From contig NZ_CP080766.1 of the NCBI RefSeq assembly GCF_019602855.1, positions 1 through 64,000 on the forward strand: a stretch of 64,000 nt of DNA, read 5' to 3'. The notes beneath the pieces were generated by a model. It saw only the letters and a program-made list of their open reading frames with translations, ran no database searches and was not told where the DNA came from. The stretch is from Cupriavidus pinatubonensis (lineage in GTDB: Bacteria > Pseudomonadota > Gammaproteobacteria > Burkholderiales > Burkholderiaceae). The position numbers and the translations under genes are program-made. This document shows, piece by piece, positions 8,056 through 17,710 of the stretch (positions within the stretch are counted from its first letter, which is position 1; each line of letters opens with the position of its first letter).

Positions 8056-8400
8056 ATGATCTACGTACTCGACGAGATCGTGCTCGACCCCGGACATGCG
8101 CCCGAGGTGCTCGCCCTGCTGGAACGCTCATACCGGCCGAACAGCGAGCCCCGGGGCATGACGCTTCTCCACCGCTGGATGTCACCACCTGCTGCCATCG
8201 AAAGTGTGTCCAATACGCTGCGGCTCCTGTGGCAAGTGGCGGATGCGCCGGCCTACTACGCCATGCGCGCCAGCATCGACGCTTCTTCCATGGCTGTCTG
8301 GCCTGAAGTCGATGCGCTTTGCGAAACGCGTCACCGACATGTGATGTCCGACGCAGCCGTGGCGCTGCGCTGGCCAAAGGAGCGCGAACATGAAGCTTGA
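8056..8400 (+). CDS. Small uncharacterised protein
   Basis: A 114-residue protein starting at ATG 8056 after GAGGG. It opens with MIYVLDEIVLDPGHAPEVLALL and contains TLRLLWQVADAPAYYAMR. The spacing of strands and helices resembles a dimeric alpha/beta barrel (EthD/NIPSNAP/Dabb-like) of the kind used by small cyclases, isomerases and monooxygenases; this is an inference from pattern only. It has no signal peptide or membrane segment. An open frame continues upstream to 7858, but that part has no ribosome binding site and runs through the regulatory gap. It overlaps the next gene by 11 bp and is the first gene of a five-gene string. Confidence 0.65.
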   Translation: MIYVLDEIVLDPGHAPEVLALLERSYRPNSEPRGMTLLHRWMSPPAAIESVSNTLRLLWQVADAPAYYAMRASIDASSMAVWPEVDALCETRHRHVMSDAAVALRWPKEREHEA

Positions 8401-9031
8401 GACCGCACAACTCCGGCTCGCCAGTTGCGCGGGCATGGCCGCAGTGGACCTGGAGCGCCAGCTTCGGGCCCGTGTCAGTGAACTGCCTGGTGTGCGTCAC
8501 GTGGCGCTGGGACGGAACATGACGGGCAGTTTTGGTGCGGGCGACTATACGCTCGACCTGGCGTTTGCCGATGCGCCGGAGAGAAGCCTCGCTGCCACGT
8601 TGCGAGGCCTGGCAGACGTCGACAGCGTCGTATACCGCCAGATTGGCGGTGGTCAGCGTGACCCGGTACTGCGCGATGGCATCTGGCGAACGCTGATGTT
8701 CCGCGTTCGCCCGCAAGCCTCGGAGCAGCACGTCCGTGCGCTGGAGCGCGACCTGCTACGAATGCCCGATTACATGCCGGGCATTCTGAACTGGCGACTG
8801 GCTCGCGTCGCATCAGCCGACACCTGGACCCATGTCTGGCAACAGGAGTTTGCCAGCGTGAACGACCTGCTCGGCGAGTATCTGATGCACCCGTTTCATT
8901 GGGGCTGGGTCGACCGATGGTTCGATCCCGCGTGCCCCGACTGGACTGTCGAGGCGATCTCCCACGCCTTCTGCCCGCTTGCCACAAGCCTGATTGCCGG
9001 CCACGCCGGCAAGGAGACCCGGACGTCATGA
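8390..9031 (+). CDS. Dabb-like (stress-responsive alpha/beta barrel) protein
   Basis: A 213-residue protein. The C-terminal half resembles a Dabb domain: WRTLMFRVRPQASEQHVRALERDLLRMP, then the typical tail VWQQEFASVNDLLGEYLMHPFHW. The N-terminal half (residues about 1-90) looks like a second, divergent ferredoxin-like unit with LPGVRHVALGRNM and YTLDLAFAD. Dabb proteins include small enzymes acting on hydrophobic or aromatic substrates and proteins with no known activity. It overlaps the previous gene by 11 bp and its TGA stop overlaps the ATG of the next frame (ATGA), indicating translational coupling. Confidence 0.7.
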   Translation: MKLETAQLRLASCAGMAAVDLERQLRARVSELPGVRHVALGRNMTGSFGAGDYTLDLAFADAPERSLAATLRGLADVDSVVYRQIGGGQRDPVLRDGIWRTLMFRVRPQASEQHVRALERDLLRMPDYMPGILNWRLARVASADTWTHVWQQEFASVNDLLGEYLMHPFHWGWVDRWFDPACPDWTVEAISHAFCPLATSLIAGHAGKETRTS

Positions 9032-9483
9032 CGAGACACGAGATGCTGAAAGGAAACACTGCAACCGCGCTGGCACCGATACGTCCTTACCACGAGTTTG
9101 ATCGCAGCGGCGGCGTCACTGCCTACGCAGCCGCCAAGGCGGCGATCAACCGGTTCACGGAAGGACTCGCCGCGGAACTGCAGGCCGACAATATCGCGGT
9201 GAACTCGGTTGCACCGAGCACGGCAATCCGCACGCCTGGCAGCGAGCGATTCATCCCCGACGGCTATCCCGTCGAGCCGGTGGAATACCTGGTGGAGACG
9301 GCACTCGCGCTGTGCAGCACACCGGCCCGGCAACGCACGGGGTGCATTGCCCACAGCCTGCATTTCCCGTTGGCCGCCGGCCTGGAGATCTTTGGGCTTG
9401 ATGGGGCGGGCAAACTGCCGCCACCCGTTGTTCCGGCCTGGGCGCATCCGGGTCTGCTCCGTTCAACTCTGCAGGAGGGCTGA
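9028..9483 (+). pseudogene. Truncated short-chain dehydrogenase (C-terminal half only)
   Basis: The 151-residue frame has the C-terminal half of a classical SDR: TAYAAAKAAINRFTEGLAAEL carries the Y-x3-K pair, followed by NIAVNSVAPSTAIRTPG. The whole Rossmann half, including TGxxxGxG, NNAG and the catalytic serine strand, is missing. The 27 or so residues before the YxxxK block start with MTRHEMLKGN, which does not look like an SDR N terminus. It should not bind NAD(P)H or catalyse. The frame is nevertheless intact, coupled by ATGA to the gene before and 3 bp from the gene after. I call it a deletion remnant; a domesticated, non-catalytic protein is possible. Confidence 0.7.
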
Positions 9484-9486
9484 ATC

Positions 9487-10515
9487 ATGGAGACATTGAT
9501 GCGCGCTGCCATCATCGACGCTACAGGCGGCCCCGAGGTGCTCAGAATTGCCAACGTCCCGGTTCCCGATCCCGCCGCAGGCGAAGTGCTGATCCGTGTG
9601 GCCTGTGCCGGCGTCAATCCCGCCGACTGGAAATGCCGCGAAGGTTATCTCGGCAACTTCATGCACTACAGCTTTCCGTTCGTGATCGGCTTTGATGTCA
9701 GTGGTGTCGTGGCGGCCGTGGGGGAGGGCGTAACGGGATGGATTCCCGGCCAACGCGTGTTTGCACAAACCGACGTTGGCGCCGGCAAATGGGGCTCCTA
9801 CGCCGAGTACGTTGCCGTCAGTCAGGATTCGGTAGTCGCGATTCCGGATGGCCTTGGTGATGCCGAAGCGGCGGCGGTCCCCACGCCCGCGCTGGCGGCG
9901 TGGGCGGGGCTATTTGACGAAGGGGGACTGAAGCCAGGACAGACAGTGCTCATCCACGGCGGTGGTGGCGCCGTTGGCACCTTTGCCATCCAGTTGGCTC
10001 GCGCTGCCGGCGCCAGCGTGGCTGCCACCTGCAGCGCAAGCCGCTGCGATGAACTGAAGTCGCTTGGCTGCGATCTGCCGATCGATTACAGGTCCGATCT
10101 GACCGAACGCGCTGTCGAGAAATGGGCGCCGGGCGGCGTCGATCTTGTCCTGGACGCCGTCGGATGCGGCACGCTGCCGAATGGACTCGATTTACTGAAG
10201 CCAGGCGGCATCCTCGTGGCCATCATGACGCTGGTCAGCGGAGACAGCGGCCCGGATGCGGCTGAGGCCGCGCGCCGAGGCAAGCGTTGCGCGCTGGCGT
10301 ATAGCCGGATGCCGAGCGGTGCGCGGCTACGCGAAATTTCCGAGCTGCTCGCAACAGGAAAAATCCGGCCGCCCCGCGTCGAATGCCTGCCGCTGGAAGA
10401 TGCAGCAGCAGCACTGGGGCTGGTCCAGTCAGTGAAGGCGCCTGCGAAGCTTGTGCTGCAAGTCAGCAGCCCGGCCGAAGCTGAAGTCCCGGCGCAGCAC
10501 CGCCGCGTTGCATAG
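9487..10515 (+). CDS. Zinc-free MDR-family NADPH:quinone oxidoreductase-like dehydrogenase
   Basis: A 342-residue medium-chain dehydrogenase/reductase. The GroES-like N-terminal domain includes VACAGVNPADWKCREG and FPFVIGFDVSGVVAAVGEGV. The Rossmann domain has LIHGGGGAVGTFAIQLARAAGA, the MDR nucleotide-binding loop with the quinone-oxidoreductase pattern. Catalytic and structural zinc cysteines of alcohol dehydrogenases are absent, so it is probably a zinc-independent enone or quinone reductase. The start follows an AGGAGGG. It sits 3 bp after the SDR remnant and 37 bp before the DUF1329 gene; the substrate is presumably an intermediate of the pathway encoded by this operon. Confidence 0.85.
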   Translation: METLMRAAIIDATGGPEVLRIANVPVPDPAAGEVLIRVACAGVNPADWKCREGYLGNFMHYSFPFVIGFDVSGVVAAVGEGVTGWIPGQRVFAQTDVGAGKWGSYAEYVAVSQDSVVAIPDGLGDAEAAAVPTPALAAWAGLFDEGGLKPGQTVLIHGGGGAVGTFAIQLARAAGASVAATCSASRCDELKSLGCDLPIDYRSDLTERAVEKWAPGGVDLVLDAVGCGTLPNGLDLLKPGGILVAIMTLVSGDSGPDAAEAARRGKRCALAYSRMPSGARLREISELLATGKIRPPRVECLPLEDAAAALGLVQSVKAPAKLVLQVSSPAEAEVPAQHRRVA

Positions 10516-10552
10516 CCCCGTAGATAACGTCCATCGAAGACACAGGAGACAC

Positions 10553-11932
10553 ATGAACAAGGCAATACTGCTTCGCACCGTGGCCGGTGCACTGGTGACG
10601 GCTGCGCAGCTAGGCGCGCCGGCTTTGGCGACGATGACGCCTGACGAGATCAAGCGGCTCGAATCCACGCTGACGCCTGTAGGCGCCGAGCGGACCGCGA
10701 ACAAGGACAGCAGCATTCCGGCGTGGAGCGGCAAGTGGCAGGGCGCGCCGACTGGCACGGCGTTCCGGCCAGGAGAGCCGTATCCGGATTCCTACGCTGC
10801 GGAAAAGCCGGTCACGACAATCACGGCCCAGAACATGGAGCAATACCGCGCTCATCTGAGCGATGGCCAGCTCGCCATGTTCCGGCTGTATCCGGCGACC
10901 TTCCGGATGATGATCTACCCGAGCCATCGTGATTTCCGCTATGGCGACGCCATCTACAAGGCCATCCACGACTACGCACCGAAGACGCAGATGACGGCCG
11001 ATGCAAACGGCTTAAAGGAGTATCCGCCGACCGCGCCTTTCCCTGTGCCGAAGAATGGCCTGGAGCTGATGTGGAACCTTCGGTTTTCGTCGGCCATCGC
11101 CGAAGAGGCGGCGGTCTACGACCAGGCGGTCGTGTACCGCGACGGCAAGACGGCATGGGGCAAGTGGAAATATGACATCTGGTCGCCCGTCAACATCGTC
11201 GCCTCGGACAAGCGATCGACGCTCATCGATCGCACGTTTGCGCGAGTCGAAACTGAACTTCCCTTGCGCGAACGCGGCAATATCATCGTCTCCCAAAGTT
11301 TCTGGGATCGCGAAGGCTCCGATACAGCCAGGACGTGGCAGTACAACCCGGGCACCCGCCGCGTCCGTCAGGCCCCGGAGTTCGGGTTTGACCAACCGCT
11401 GGGGCCGGGCGGCTTCCGGACCGTCGATGACGATCGCCTGTTCAATGGATCGGGCGAACGCTACGAGTGGAAAATCGTCGGCAAGAAGGAGATCTACATT
11501 CCGTACCACAACTACAAGCTGGCCGATCCCGCAGTCAAGTACGCCGAGTTGCTGAGCGCCAATCATCCCAGCCCCGACTACGTCCGCTATGAGCTTCACC
11601 GCGTCTGGGTTCTGGAAGCCACATTGAAGCAGGGCTTCCGGCACCAGTACGCCAAGCGGGTGCTGTACCTGGACGAGGACACCTGGATGGCCGTGCTTGC
11701 GGACAACTACGACGCCCGCGGCCAGTTGTGGCGCACCAATATGCAGTCGTCGTTCTACGCCTACGATATCAAGCGCTACTATCCGGCGGCCGCTTTCTAT
11801 CACGACCTGATCGCCGGTTCATATCTGGCGGACCGGTTGACCAACGAAGGCAAACCAGTCCGGCTGAACAGCAGCCCCCAGTTCAACGAGGCCTACTTTT
11901 CGCCAGACTCGATTCGCAGCGCCGGGCACTAG
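10553..11932 (+). CDS. DUF1329 outer-membrane-associated protein
   Basis: A 459-residue exported protein with a signal peptide (MNKAILLRTVAGALVTAAQLG, cleavage near ALA-TM). The mature part matches DUF1329: TPDEIKRLESTLTPVGAERTAN at the start, then WSPVNIVASDK, TRRVRQAPEFGFDQPLGPGGFRT and RYELHRVWVLEATLK. This family has a LolA/LolB-like lipid-binding beta fold and often occurs with DUF1302 and RND-type genes in steroid, lipid or hydrocarbon pathways. A role in outer-membrane handling of a hydrophobic substrate is inferred. The ATG start has AGGAGA upstream. Its usual partner, a DUF1302 protein, is absent from the window. Confidence 0.85.
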   Translation: MNKAILLRTVAGALVTAAQLGAPALATMTPDEIKRLESTLTPVGAERTANKDSSIPAWSGKWQGAPTGTAFRPGEPYPDSYAAEKPVTTITAQNMEQYRAHLSDGQLAMFRLYPATFRMMIYPSHRDFRYGDAIYKAIHDYAPKTQMTADANGLKEYPPTAPFPVPKNGLELMWNLRFSSAIAEEAAVYDQAVVYRDGKTAWGKWKYDIWSPVNIVASDKRSTLIDRTFARVETELPLRERGNIIVSQSFWDREGSDTARTWQYNPGTRRVRQAPEFGFDQPLGPGGFRTVDDDRLFNGSGERYEWKIVGKKEIYIPYHNYKLADPAVKYAELLSANHPSPDYVRYELHRVWVLEATLKQGFRHQYAKRVLYLDEDTWMAVLADNYDARGQLWRTNMQSSFYAYDIKRYYPAAAFYHDLIAGSYLADRLTNEGKPVRLNSSPQFNEAYFSPDSIRSAGH

Positions 11933-11966
11933 GTCGGGACGAGAAGCGGCGCCCGGGCGCCAGCCA

Positions 11967-13097
11967 TCAGCCCAGCATGTGGAGCGGATCGGCGCCCGGC
12001 TGCCACCAGTGCGCAAACAGCGCTTCTACCGCTGCAGCATCCACGGCGTCGTAGCTGCCAATACGCCATTGGGGCATATTGTCCTTATCGACGATCAGCG
12101 CGCGCACGCCTTCGATGAAGTCTCCGCGCGCGAACGATTGCACCACTACGGCAAGCTCCATGCGGAAGCAATCGGCCAGATCTAGCCGGCGGCCACGCAG
12201 CAGCAGTTCGCGTGTGGCACAGGCGGCCAGCGGCGAGCGCTTGCGCAGCGTTTCTGCCGTCCGCGTCGCCCATTCGGCGTAGCGCGGATCGTCCTGGCAG
12301 GACAGGCTCGCGATGATTTCCGGAAGCCCGGCATCAGCAGGGAAGTGCCGCAGCAGGGCCGGCAGCACCTCGAGCAGCGGTGCATCGGCCGCGCTGCAGA
12401 TCGGTTCGCCTACCAGCGCACGGCGCACGTCGTCCAGCGGCTGCCCGCTCCAGCGGATGCCGGCCAGCGCATCGTCGAGCGCGGCAAGCGTGACACTGTT
12501 GACCGCGACGTCGGCCAGCCCGCACAGCAGCGCATCTTCTGCGCCAATGGTCACACCAGTCAGGCCGAGATACAGCGCAAGCTGGACCGGCATTTTCGAC
12601 AGGAAGTGACTGGCGCCCACATCGGGCACAAGCCCGATTCCCGTTTCCGGCATGGCCACGCGCGACCGCTCGGTGACGACGCGCAGATGCGCGGCCTGCG
12701 ACAGGCCCATGCCGCCGCCCATGACGATGCCATCCATCAGCGCCACCACGGGCTTCGGATAGCGGTGCAGCCGGTAGTCGAGCTGATATTCGTCGATGAA
12801 GAACTGGCGCTGCAGCGGCGTGCCGTCGCGATGGCTGTCATACAGCGCGCGGATATCGCCACCCGCGCAGAAGGCCTTGGGTCCGGCGCCGCGCAGCACC
12901 ACGGCCTCGATATCGTCCCGCCCGGCCCACGCTTCGAGCTGACCGGACAGCGCCACGATCATCGGATAGGACAGCGCATTGAGCTGCCGCGGCCGGTTCA
13001 GCGTCACCAACCCGACGCGGTTGATGACCTGAAACAGGACTTCGGGCTCGGTGTCGGCCAGTGAACTGCCCGGCGCGATTTCAGGTGTCAGTCGCAT
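11967..13097 (-). CDS. 3-Hydroxyisobutyryl-CoA hydrolase
   Basis: A 376-residue member of the long crotonase subgroup (ECH_2, HIBYL-CoA hydrolase). Oxyanion-hole segments are KAFCAGGDIRALY near residue 75 and DGIVMGGGMGLSQAAHLRVV near residue 122, followed by AMPETGIGLVPDVGASHFLS with the catalytic glutamate. It hydrolyses 3-hydroxyisobutyryl-CoA to free 3-hydroxyisobutyrate in valine catabolism. It is the last gene of a five-gene operon, 9 bp after the enoyl-CoA hydratase gene. Length and context both separate it from ordinary 260-residue hydratases. Confidence 0.9.
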   Translation of the reverse strand: MRLTPEIAPGSSLADTEPEVLFQVINRVGLVTLNRPRQLNALSYPMIVALSGQLEAWAGRDDIEAVVLRGAGPKAFCAGGDIRALYDSHRDGTPLQRQFFIDEYQLDYRLHRYPKPVVALMDGIVMGGGMGLSQAAHLRVVTERSRVAMPETGIGLVPDVGASHFLSKMPVQLALYLGLTGVTIGAEDALLCGLADVAVNSVTLAALDDALAGIRWSGQPLDDVRRALVGEPICSAADAPLLEVLPALLRHFPADAGLPEIIASLSCQDDPRYAEWATRTAETLRKRSPLAACATRELLLRGRRLDLADCFRMELAVVVQSFARGDFIEGVRALIVDKDNMPQWRIGSYDAVDAAAVEALFAHWWQPGADPLHMLG

Positions 13098-13106
13098 GAT
13101 GCGCTC

Positions 13107-13877
13107 CTACGCATTGCGCCACTGCGGCGCGCGCTTCTGCAGGAAGGCATTGACGCCTTCGCGCTGGTCCTCGCCGTCGAACAGGTCGACAAAGCGCTCG
13201 CGCTCCAGCGCAAACGCTGCCTGGCGCGGCACGCCCTGGCGCGACAGGTGCACAAGCTGCTTACTGTAGGCCGCCGCGCGCGGACTGACGGCGCACGCGC
13301 GTTCGGCCATGGCCAGTGCAGTGTCCAGCGCCTTGCCGCGCGGCACCACCTCTTCCACCAGTCCGATGCGCAGCGCCGTGGCCGCATCCACACGCTCATT
13401 GGTCAGGATCATCCGCTTGGCCCAGCCTTCGCCGACCAACCACGGCAGGGTTTGCGTGCCACAGCCGCATGGCAACAGCCCCACGGCGGCTTCGGGCAGT
13501 GCCATCTGCGCCTGCTCCTCCGCGATGCGCACATCGCAGGCGAGCGCGCATTCCAGTCCGCCGCCCATGGCATAGCCGTTGATCGCGGCAATCACGAGCG
13601 GCCGCGCATTCTGCAGCGCCTCGAAGGCACTGCCGAAGCGCTGTGCCATCACACGTGCATGGGCGCGGTCGCCTTCGGCGAAGCCGTTCAGGTCGGCGCC
13701 CGCGCTGAAGAAGCGATCACCCGCGCCGGTGATGACAACGGCGCGGACTTCCGGATTCGCGTCGATCTTCGCAATCAGGTCCTGCAATTGCTGCAGGCCC
13801 TCTGCGGTGAATGCATTGGCGGGCGGGCGGCTCAGCGTGAGACGGGCGATATGCCCGTCCAAGGAAAATTCAATCAT
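13107..13877 (-). CDS. Enoyl-CoA hydratase (methacrylyl-CoA hydratase role)
   Basis: A 256-residue crotonase. The oxyanion-hole motifs are RFFSAGADLNGF and NGYAMGGGLECALACDVRIA, the two acidic catalytic positions are the glutamates of GGGLE and ALPEAAVGLLP, and the C terminus has the helical trimerisation region. Its place between mmsB and the hydrolase gene (12 and 9 bp gaps) suggests it hydrates methacrylyl-CoA to 3-hydroxyisobutyryl-CoA. Specificity cannot be read from the sequence alone. Confidence 0.88.
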   Translation of the reverse strand: MIEFSLDGHIARLTLSRPPANAFTAEGLQQLQDLIAKIDANPEVRAVVITGAGDRFFSAGADLNGFAEGDRAHARVMAQRFGSAFEALQNARPLVIAAINGYAMGGGLECALACDVRIAEEQAQMALPEAAVGLLPCGCGTQTLPWLVGEGWAKRMILTNERVDAATALRIGLVEEVVPRGKALDTALAMAERACAVSPRAAAYSKQLVHLSRQGVPRQAAFALERERFVDLFDGEDQREGVNAFLQKRAPQWRNA

Positions 13878-13889
13878 CAGTCGCCTCCG

Positions 13890-14783
13890 TCAGGCCCCGG
13901 ACTTGGGCTGGTATTGCCGGATCACGCCGGAGAAATCGAGCTGGCCATCGCCGGCCTGACTCATCGCCTGATAGATCTGCTGCGCCAGCGCGCCCAGGAA
14001 CAGCGGCTGCTTCACGCTGCGTGCGGCGTCGGCGGCGAGGCCCAGGTCCTTGAGCATCAGGTCGGCGCCGAAGCCACCCGTATAGCCGCGCGACGACGGC
14101 GCGGTCTCGATCACGCCGGGGTGGGGGTTGTAGGTGTCGGAGGACCAGCATCGCCCCGTCGACGTATTGACGATGCCCGCGAGCACATTGGCATCGATGC
14201 CGAGCCTCACACCGAGCGCCATGGCCTCGGACACGCCGATCATCGAGATGCCGAGGATCAGGTTGTTACAGATCTTGGCGACCTGGCCGGTGCCGGTGTC
14301 GCCGCAATGGACCAGGTTGCGGCCCATATTGGCCAGCACGGGCTTGACCTGCTCGAACAAATCCGGCGTGGCGCCGACCATGAAGGTCAGCGTCCCGGCC
14401 TGCGCACCGCCGGTGCCGCCGGACACTGGCGCATCGGCCAGCGGGTTGCCGTGCGCCGCAGCGGCGGCGGCCAGTTCGCGCACGGTAGCCGGGTCGATCG
14501 TGCTCGAGTCCACCAGCGGCACACCGGCGCGCACGCCCGCCAGCACGCCCTCGTCACCGAGATACGCCGTCCGGACATGCGCGGCGGCGGGCAGCATCGT
14601 CATGACGAAGTCGGCCTCGGCCACCGCCTTGCGTGCGGAATCGGCCGAGGCTGCGCCTTCGGCGCACAGCGATGCCACGGCGGTGGCATTGAGATCGAAG
14701 ACGGTGAGCGTGTGACCGGACTTGAGCAGGTTGCGCGCCATCGGGGCGCCCATGTTGCCTAGGCCGATAAAGGCGATATGCAT
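13890..14783 (-). CDS. mmsB: 3-Hydroxyisobutyrate dehydrogenase
   Basis: A 297-residue beta-hydroxyacid dehydrogenase. The NAD-binding loop is IAFIGLGNMGAPMARNLLKSG at residues 3-23, the substrate loop is DAPVSGGTGGAQAGTL, and the catalytic lysine lies in GTGQVAKICNNLILG. It oxidises 3-hydroxyisobutyrate to methylmalonate semialdehyde, the substrate of the mmsA product encoded 44 bp upstream. Length and motif order are typical of the family. Confidence 0.92.
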   Translation of the reverse strand: MHIAFIGLGNMGAPMARNLLKSGHTLTVFDLNATAVASLCAEGAASADSARKAVAEADFVMTMLPAAAHVRTAYLGDEGVLAGVRAGVPLVDSSTIDPATVRELAAAAAAHGNPLADAPVSGGTGGAQAGTLTFMVGATPDLFEQVKPVLANMGRNLVHCGDTGTGQVAKICNNLILGISMIGVSEAMALGVRLGIDANVLAGIVNTSTGRCWSSDTYNPHPGVIETAPSSRGYTGGFGADLMLKDLGLAADAARSVKQPLFLGALAQQIYQAMSQAGDGQLDFSGVIRQYQPKSGA

Positions 14784-14827
14784 GTCGGGTCTCCTGGATA
14801 TGGTGCTTATTGGTTGCCTATGGGGTC

Positions 14828-16351
14828 TTACTTCAGGCTGATGGTGGTGTTCACGCCGTCATTCACCGTGGCATCGTCGAACCAGCGCGCCGTCACGGTC
14901 TTGGTCTGCGTGTAGAACTGCACCACCTGCTTGCCGTACGGGCCGAGGTCGCCGAGCTTGGAGCCGCGCGAACCCGTGAAGCTGAAGTAGGGGACGGGCA
15001 CCGGAATCGGGATGTTGATGCCGACCTGGCCGACGTCGATCTCGCTCTGGAACTTGCGCGCGGCCGCGCCGCTCTGCGTGAAGACGCCGGTGCCGTTACC
15101 GAACGGGTTGCGGTTGACCAGCGCGATGGCCTCGTCGAGCGTTTCTACGCCCAGCACCACCAGCACCGGGCCAAAGATCTCGTTGGTGTAGACCGACATG
15201 TCGGTCGTGACATCGGTGAAGACGGTCGGGCCGATGAAATTGCCTTGCGCGTAGCCCGGGACTTCCACGTTGCGGCCATCCAGCACCAGCTTGGCGCCTT
15301 CCTTCTCCCCCGAGGCGATCAGGCCGAGGATGCGTTCCTTGGCCGCGACGGAGACCACGGGGCCAACATCGGTGCCAGCTTCTGCGCCGGCGCCAACCTT
15401 GAGCGTCTTCGCCTTGGCGACGAGTTCAGGCACCCATTCACGCGCTGCGCCGACGAGCACCACCACGGACGTCGCCATGCAGCGCTGGCCCGCAGCGCCG
15501 AAGCCCGCGCCGACGAGTGCATTCAGCGTCTGCTCCTTGTGCGCGTCGGGCAGCACCACGGCGTGGTTCTTCGCGCCCATCATCGACTGCACACGCTTGC
15601 CGTGCGCGCCCGCCAGGTTGTAGACATGGGTGCCCACGGCGGTGGATCCGACGAAGGAAACGGCCTTGATGTCCGGGTGCGTGCACAGCGCATCGACCAC
15701 GTCCTTGGCGCCATGCACGACGTTCAGCACGCCGGGCGGCACGCCGGCTTCCACGGCCAGCTTCACCAGTTCCATGGTCGACAGCGGATCCTGCTCCGAC
15801 GGCTTGAGTACGAAGGTATTGCCGCAGACGATCGCCATCGGGAACATCCACAACGGGATCATCGCCGGGAAGTTGAACGGCGTAATGCCGGCGCACACGC
15901 CGATGGGCTGCTGCAGCGTATAGGTATCGACGGTGGCGGCCACGTTCTCGGCAAAGCCGCCTTGCTGCAGCGTGCCGATCGAGCAGGCGTGCTCGACCAC
16001 TTCCAGGCCGCGGAAGATATCGCCCTCCGCATCGGCCAGCGTCTTGCCTTGCTCGGCCGTCAGGATGGCGGCAATACGCTTGCTGTGTTCACGGATGAGT
16101 GCCTGGTAGCGCAGCATGATGCGCAGGCGCGCGCCGATCGGCGTGTGGCGCCAGGTGGCGAACGCGCGGTGGGCTGAGTCCACGGCCGCGGCGACTTCGC
16201 TGGCGGTGGCCAGCGGTACGCGCGCCAGCACTTCCTGCGTGGCGGGATTGACCACGTCGCGGAATTCGGTGGCGGAAGACTCCACCCATTCGCCGTTGAT
16301 CAGCAGCGGGACGGACGGAACGGCGTTGGCGGTCTGGGGCAGTGCACTCAT
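14828..16351 (-). CDS. mmsA: Methylmalonate-semialdehyde dehydrogenase (CoA-acylating)
   Basis: A 507-residue aldehyde dehydrogenase of the MmsA class. It has [15 protein letters not shown] at the N terminus, [21 protein letters not shown], the cofactor loop [14 protein letters not shown], and the catalytic cysteine in [13 protein letters not shown]. CoA-acylating members convert methylmalonate semialdehyde to propionyl-CoA and CO2, or malonate semialdehyde to acetyl-CoA. I start it at the ATG reading [11 protein letters not shown] because GGAGAC lies just upstream; the open frame extends 16 codons further without a ribosome binding site. Confidence 0.92.
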   Translation of the reverse strand: MSALPQTANAVPSVPLLINGEWVESSATEFRDVVNPATQEVLARVPLATASEVAAAVDSAHRAFATWRHTPIGARLRIMLRYQALIREHSKRIAAILTAEQGKTLADAEGDIFRGLEVVEHACSIGTLQQGGFAENVAATVDTYTLQQPIGVCAGITPFNFPAMIPLWMFPMAIVCGNTFVLKPSEQDPLSTMELVKLAVEAGVPPGVLNVVHGAKDVVDALCTHPDIKAVSFVGSTAVGTHVYNLAGAHGKRVQSMMGAKNHAVVLPDAHKEQTLNALVGAGFGAAGQRCMATSVVVLVGAAREWVPELVAKAKTLKVGAGAEAGTDVGPVVSVAAKERILGLIASGEKEGAKLVLDGRNVEVPGYAQGNFIGPTVFTDVTTDMSVYTNEIFGPVLVVLGVETLDEAIALVNRNPFGNGTGVFTQSGAAARKFQSEIDVGQVGINIPIPVPVPYFSFTGSRGSKLGDLGPYGKQVVQFYTQTKTVTARWFDDATVNDGVNTTISLK

Positions 16352-16411
16352 GATGTCTCCGGTCGGTTCTGGATTGGGATGCAAGTCAGGCAGCTTCAAT
16401 AGGGCGGGGTG

Positions 16412-17545
16412 TTACAGGCTGCGCGCGATCAGCATGCGCTGGATCTCGCTGGTGCCTTCATAGATCTGGGTGATTCGGGCGTCGCGGTAGTGGCGCTCGA
16501 CGGGGTAGTCCTCGAGGTAGCCATAGCCGCCATGGATCTGCAGCGCCTTGGAACAGACGCGTTCGGCGAGTTCCGACGCATAGAGCTTTGCCTGCGATGC
16601 TTCCGACAGGCACGGCAACCCTTGCGTACGCATGCGTGCGGCGCGATGCACCAGCAGTCGCGCGGCGTTCAACTCTGTCGCCATGTCGGCAAGCATGTTC
16701 GCGATGGGCGGGTGCTCGCGCAGTGGCCGGCCGAACTGCACACGCTCGGATGCGTAGCGGCACGCGGCTTCGAATGCCGAGCGGGCAATGCCGATGGCCT
16801 GCGCCGCAATGCCGATGCGCCCGCCTTCGAGGTTGGACAACGCGATGCGCAGGCCCTCGCCGGGCTCGCCGAGCAGCGCGTCGGCCGGCACTTCGCAATC
16901 TTCAAGCGTGATGGCACAGGTGTCGGACGCGCGGATGCCAAGCTTCTTCTCCGGCGCATGGACGATGAAGCCCGGCGTGTCGGTCGGCACCAGGAACGCG
17001 GAGATCCCTTTCTTGCCGCGTTCGGGCTCTGTCGCGGCAAAGACCACCGCCACGCCGGCGCGCTGGCCGTTGGTGACGAACTGCTTGCTGCCGTTCAGCA
17101 CCCAGCCGCGCTCAGAGGGCCGGGCGCGCGTGCGCAGGTTGTGGGCTTCGGAGCCGGCCTGCGGTTCGGTCAGGCAGAACGCGCCGATCAGTTCGCCACT
17201 GGCCAGGCGCGCCAGGTAGCGCTGCTTCTGTGCCTCGGTGCCGTAGTGCAGGATCGGCCCGCAACCGACCGAGTTGTGCACGCTCATGAGCGTTGCGCAG
17301 GCGGCGCAACCGGCAGCGATTTCCTCGATGGCGAGCGCGTAGGCCACGTAGTCGGTGTAGGTACCGCCCCATTCCTCGGGCACGATCATGCCGAGCAGGC
17401 CTAGCGCGCCCATCTCGGCCACGACCTCTTCGGGCAGCCGGCCGGCGCGGTCCCACTCGGCGGCGCCGGCAGCGAGCCGTTCGCTTGCAAAGGCGCGCGC
17501 GGAGTCGCGGATCATGATTTGCTCTTCGGTGTAGTCGCTGTGCAT
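16412..17545 (-). CDS. Acyl-CoA dehydrogenase, isobutyryl-CoA dehydrogenase role
   Basis: A 377-residue flavoprotein dehydrogenase. N-terminal helical region: [23 protein letters not shown]; middle: [18 protein letters not shown] (FAD and substrate contacts); C terminus: [33 protein letters not shown], with the catalytic glutamate at YEGTSE. It lies 60 bp upstream of mmsA in the same operon, so oxidation of isobutyryl-CoA to methacrylyl-CoA is the probable reaction; electrons would go to ETF. It is the promoter-proximal gene, divergent from an AraC-type activator gene. Confidence 0.9.
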   Translation of the reverse strand: MHSDYTEEQIMIRDSARAFASERLAAGAAEWDRAGRLPEEVVAEMGALGLLGMIVPEEWGGTYTDYVAYALAIEEIAAGCAACATLMSVHNSVGCGPILHYGTEAQKQRYLARLASGELIGAFCLTEPQAGSEAHNLRTRARPSERGWVLNGSKQFVTNGQRAGVAVVFAATEPERGKKGISAFLVPTDTPGFIVHAPEKKLGIRASDTCAITLEDCEVPADALLGEPGEGLRIALSNLEGGRIGIAAQAIGIARSAFEAACRYASERVQFGRPLREHPPIANMLADMATELNAARLLVHRAARMRTQGLPCLSEASQAKLYASELAERVCSKALQIHGGYGYLEDYPVERHYRDARITQIYEGTSEIQRMLIARSL

Positions 17546-17710
17546 GGCAGGGGCGCGGCGCGCGATAAAGGAGTCTTCGGATGGTTTTCTGGTGAACAGG
17601 CGCAGTGTAGAAACCGCCTGCCGCGGCTCCTATGCCAAAATCCGCCATTCTTTGTGAACTCGAATGCCATCCGTCCGGGCCGCCTGAGGCCGCCGGGCCG
17701 TGGCCGCACT

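Noticed and set aside
8899..9027. Upstream extension of the SDR frame
   Set aside because: This part overlaps the Dabb-like gene in another frame and contains no Rossmann sequence, so it does not restore the missing half.
11948..11961. Perfect palindrome GGCGCCCGGGCGCC between convergent genes
   Set aside because: It could act as a terminator stem, but such GC palindromes are expected by chance in this DNA and there is no loop or T tract.
14810..16177. 455-residue open frame on the plus strand
   Set aside because: It is antisense to mmsA; composition is His/Arg/Asp-rich without family motifs.
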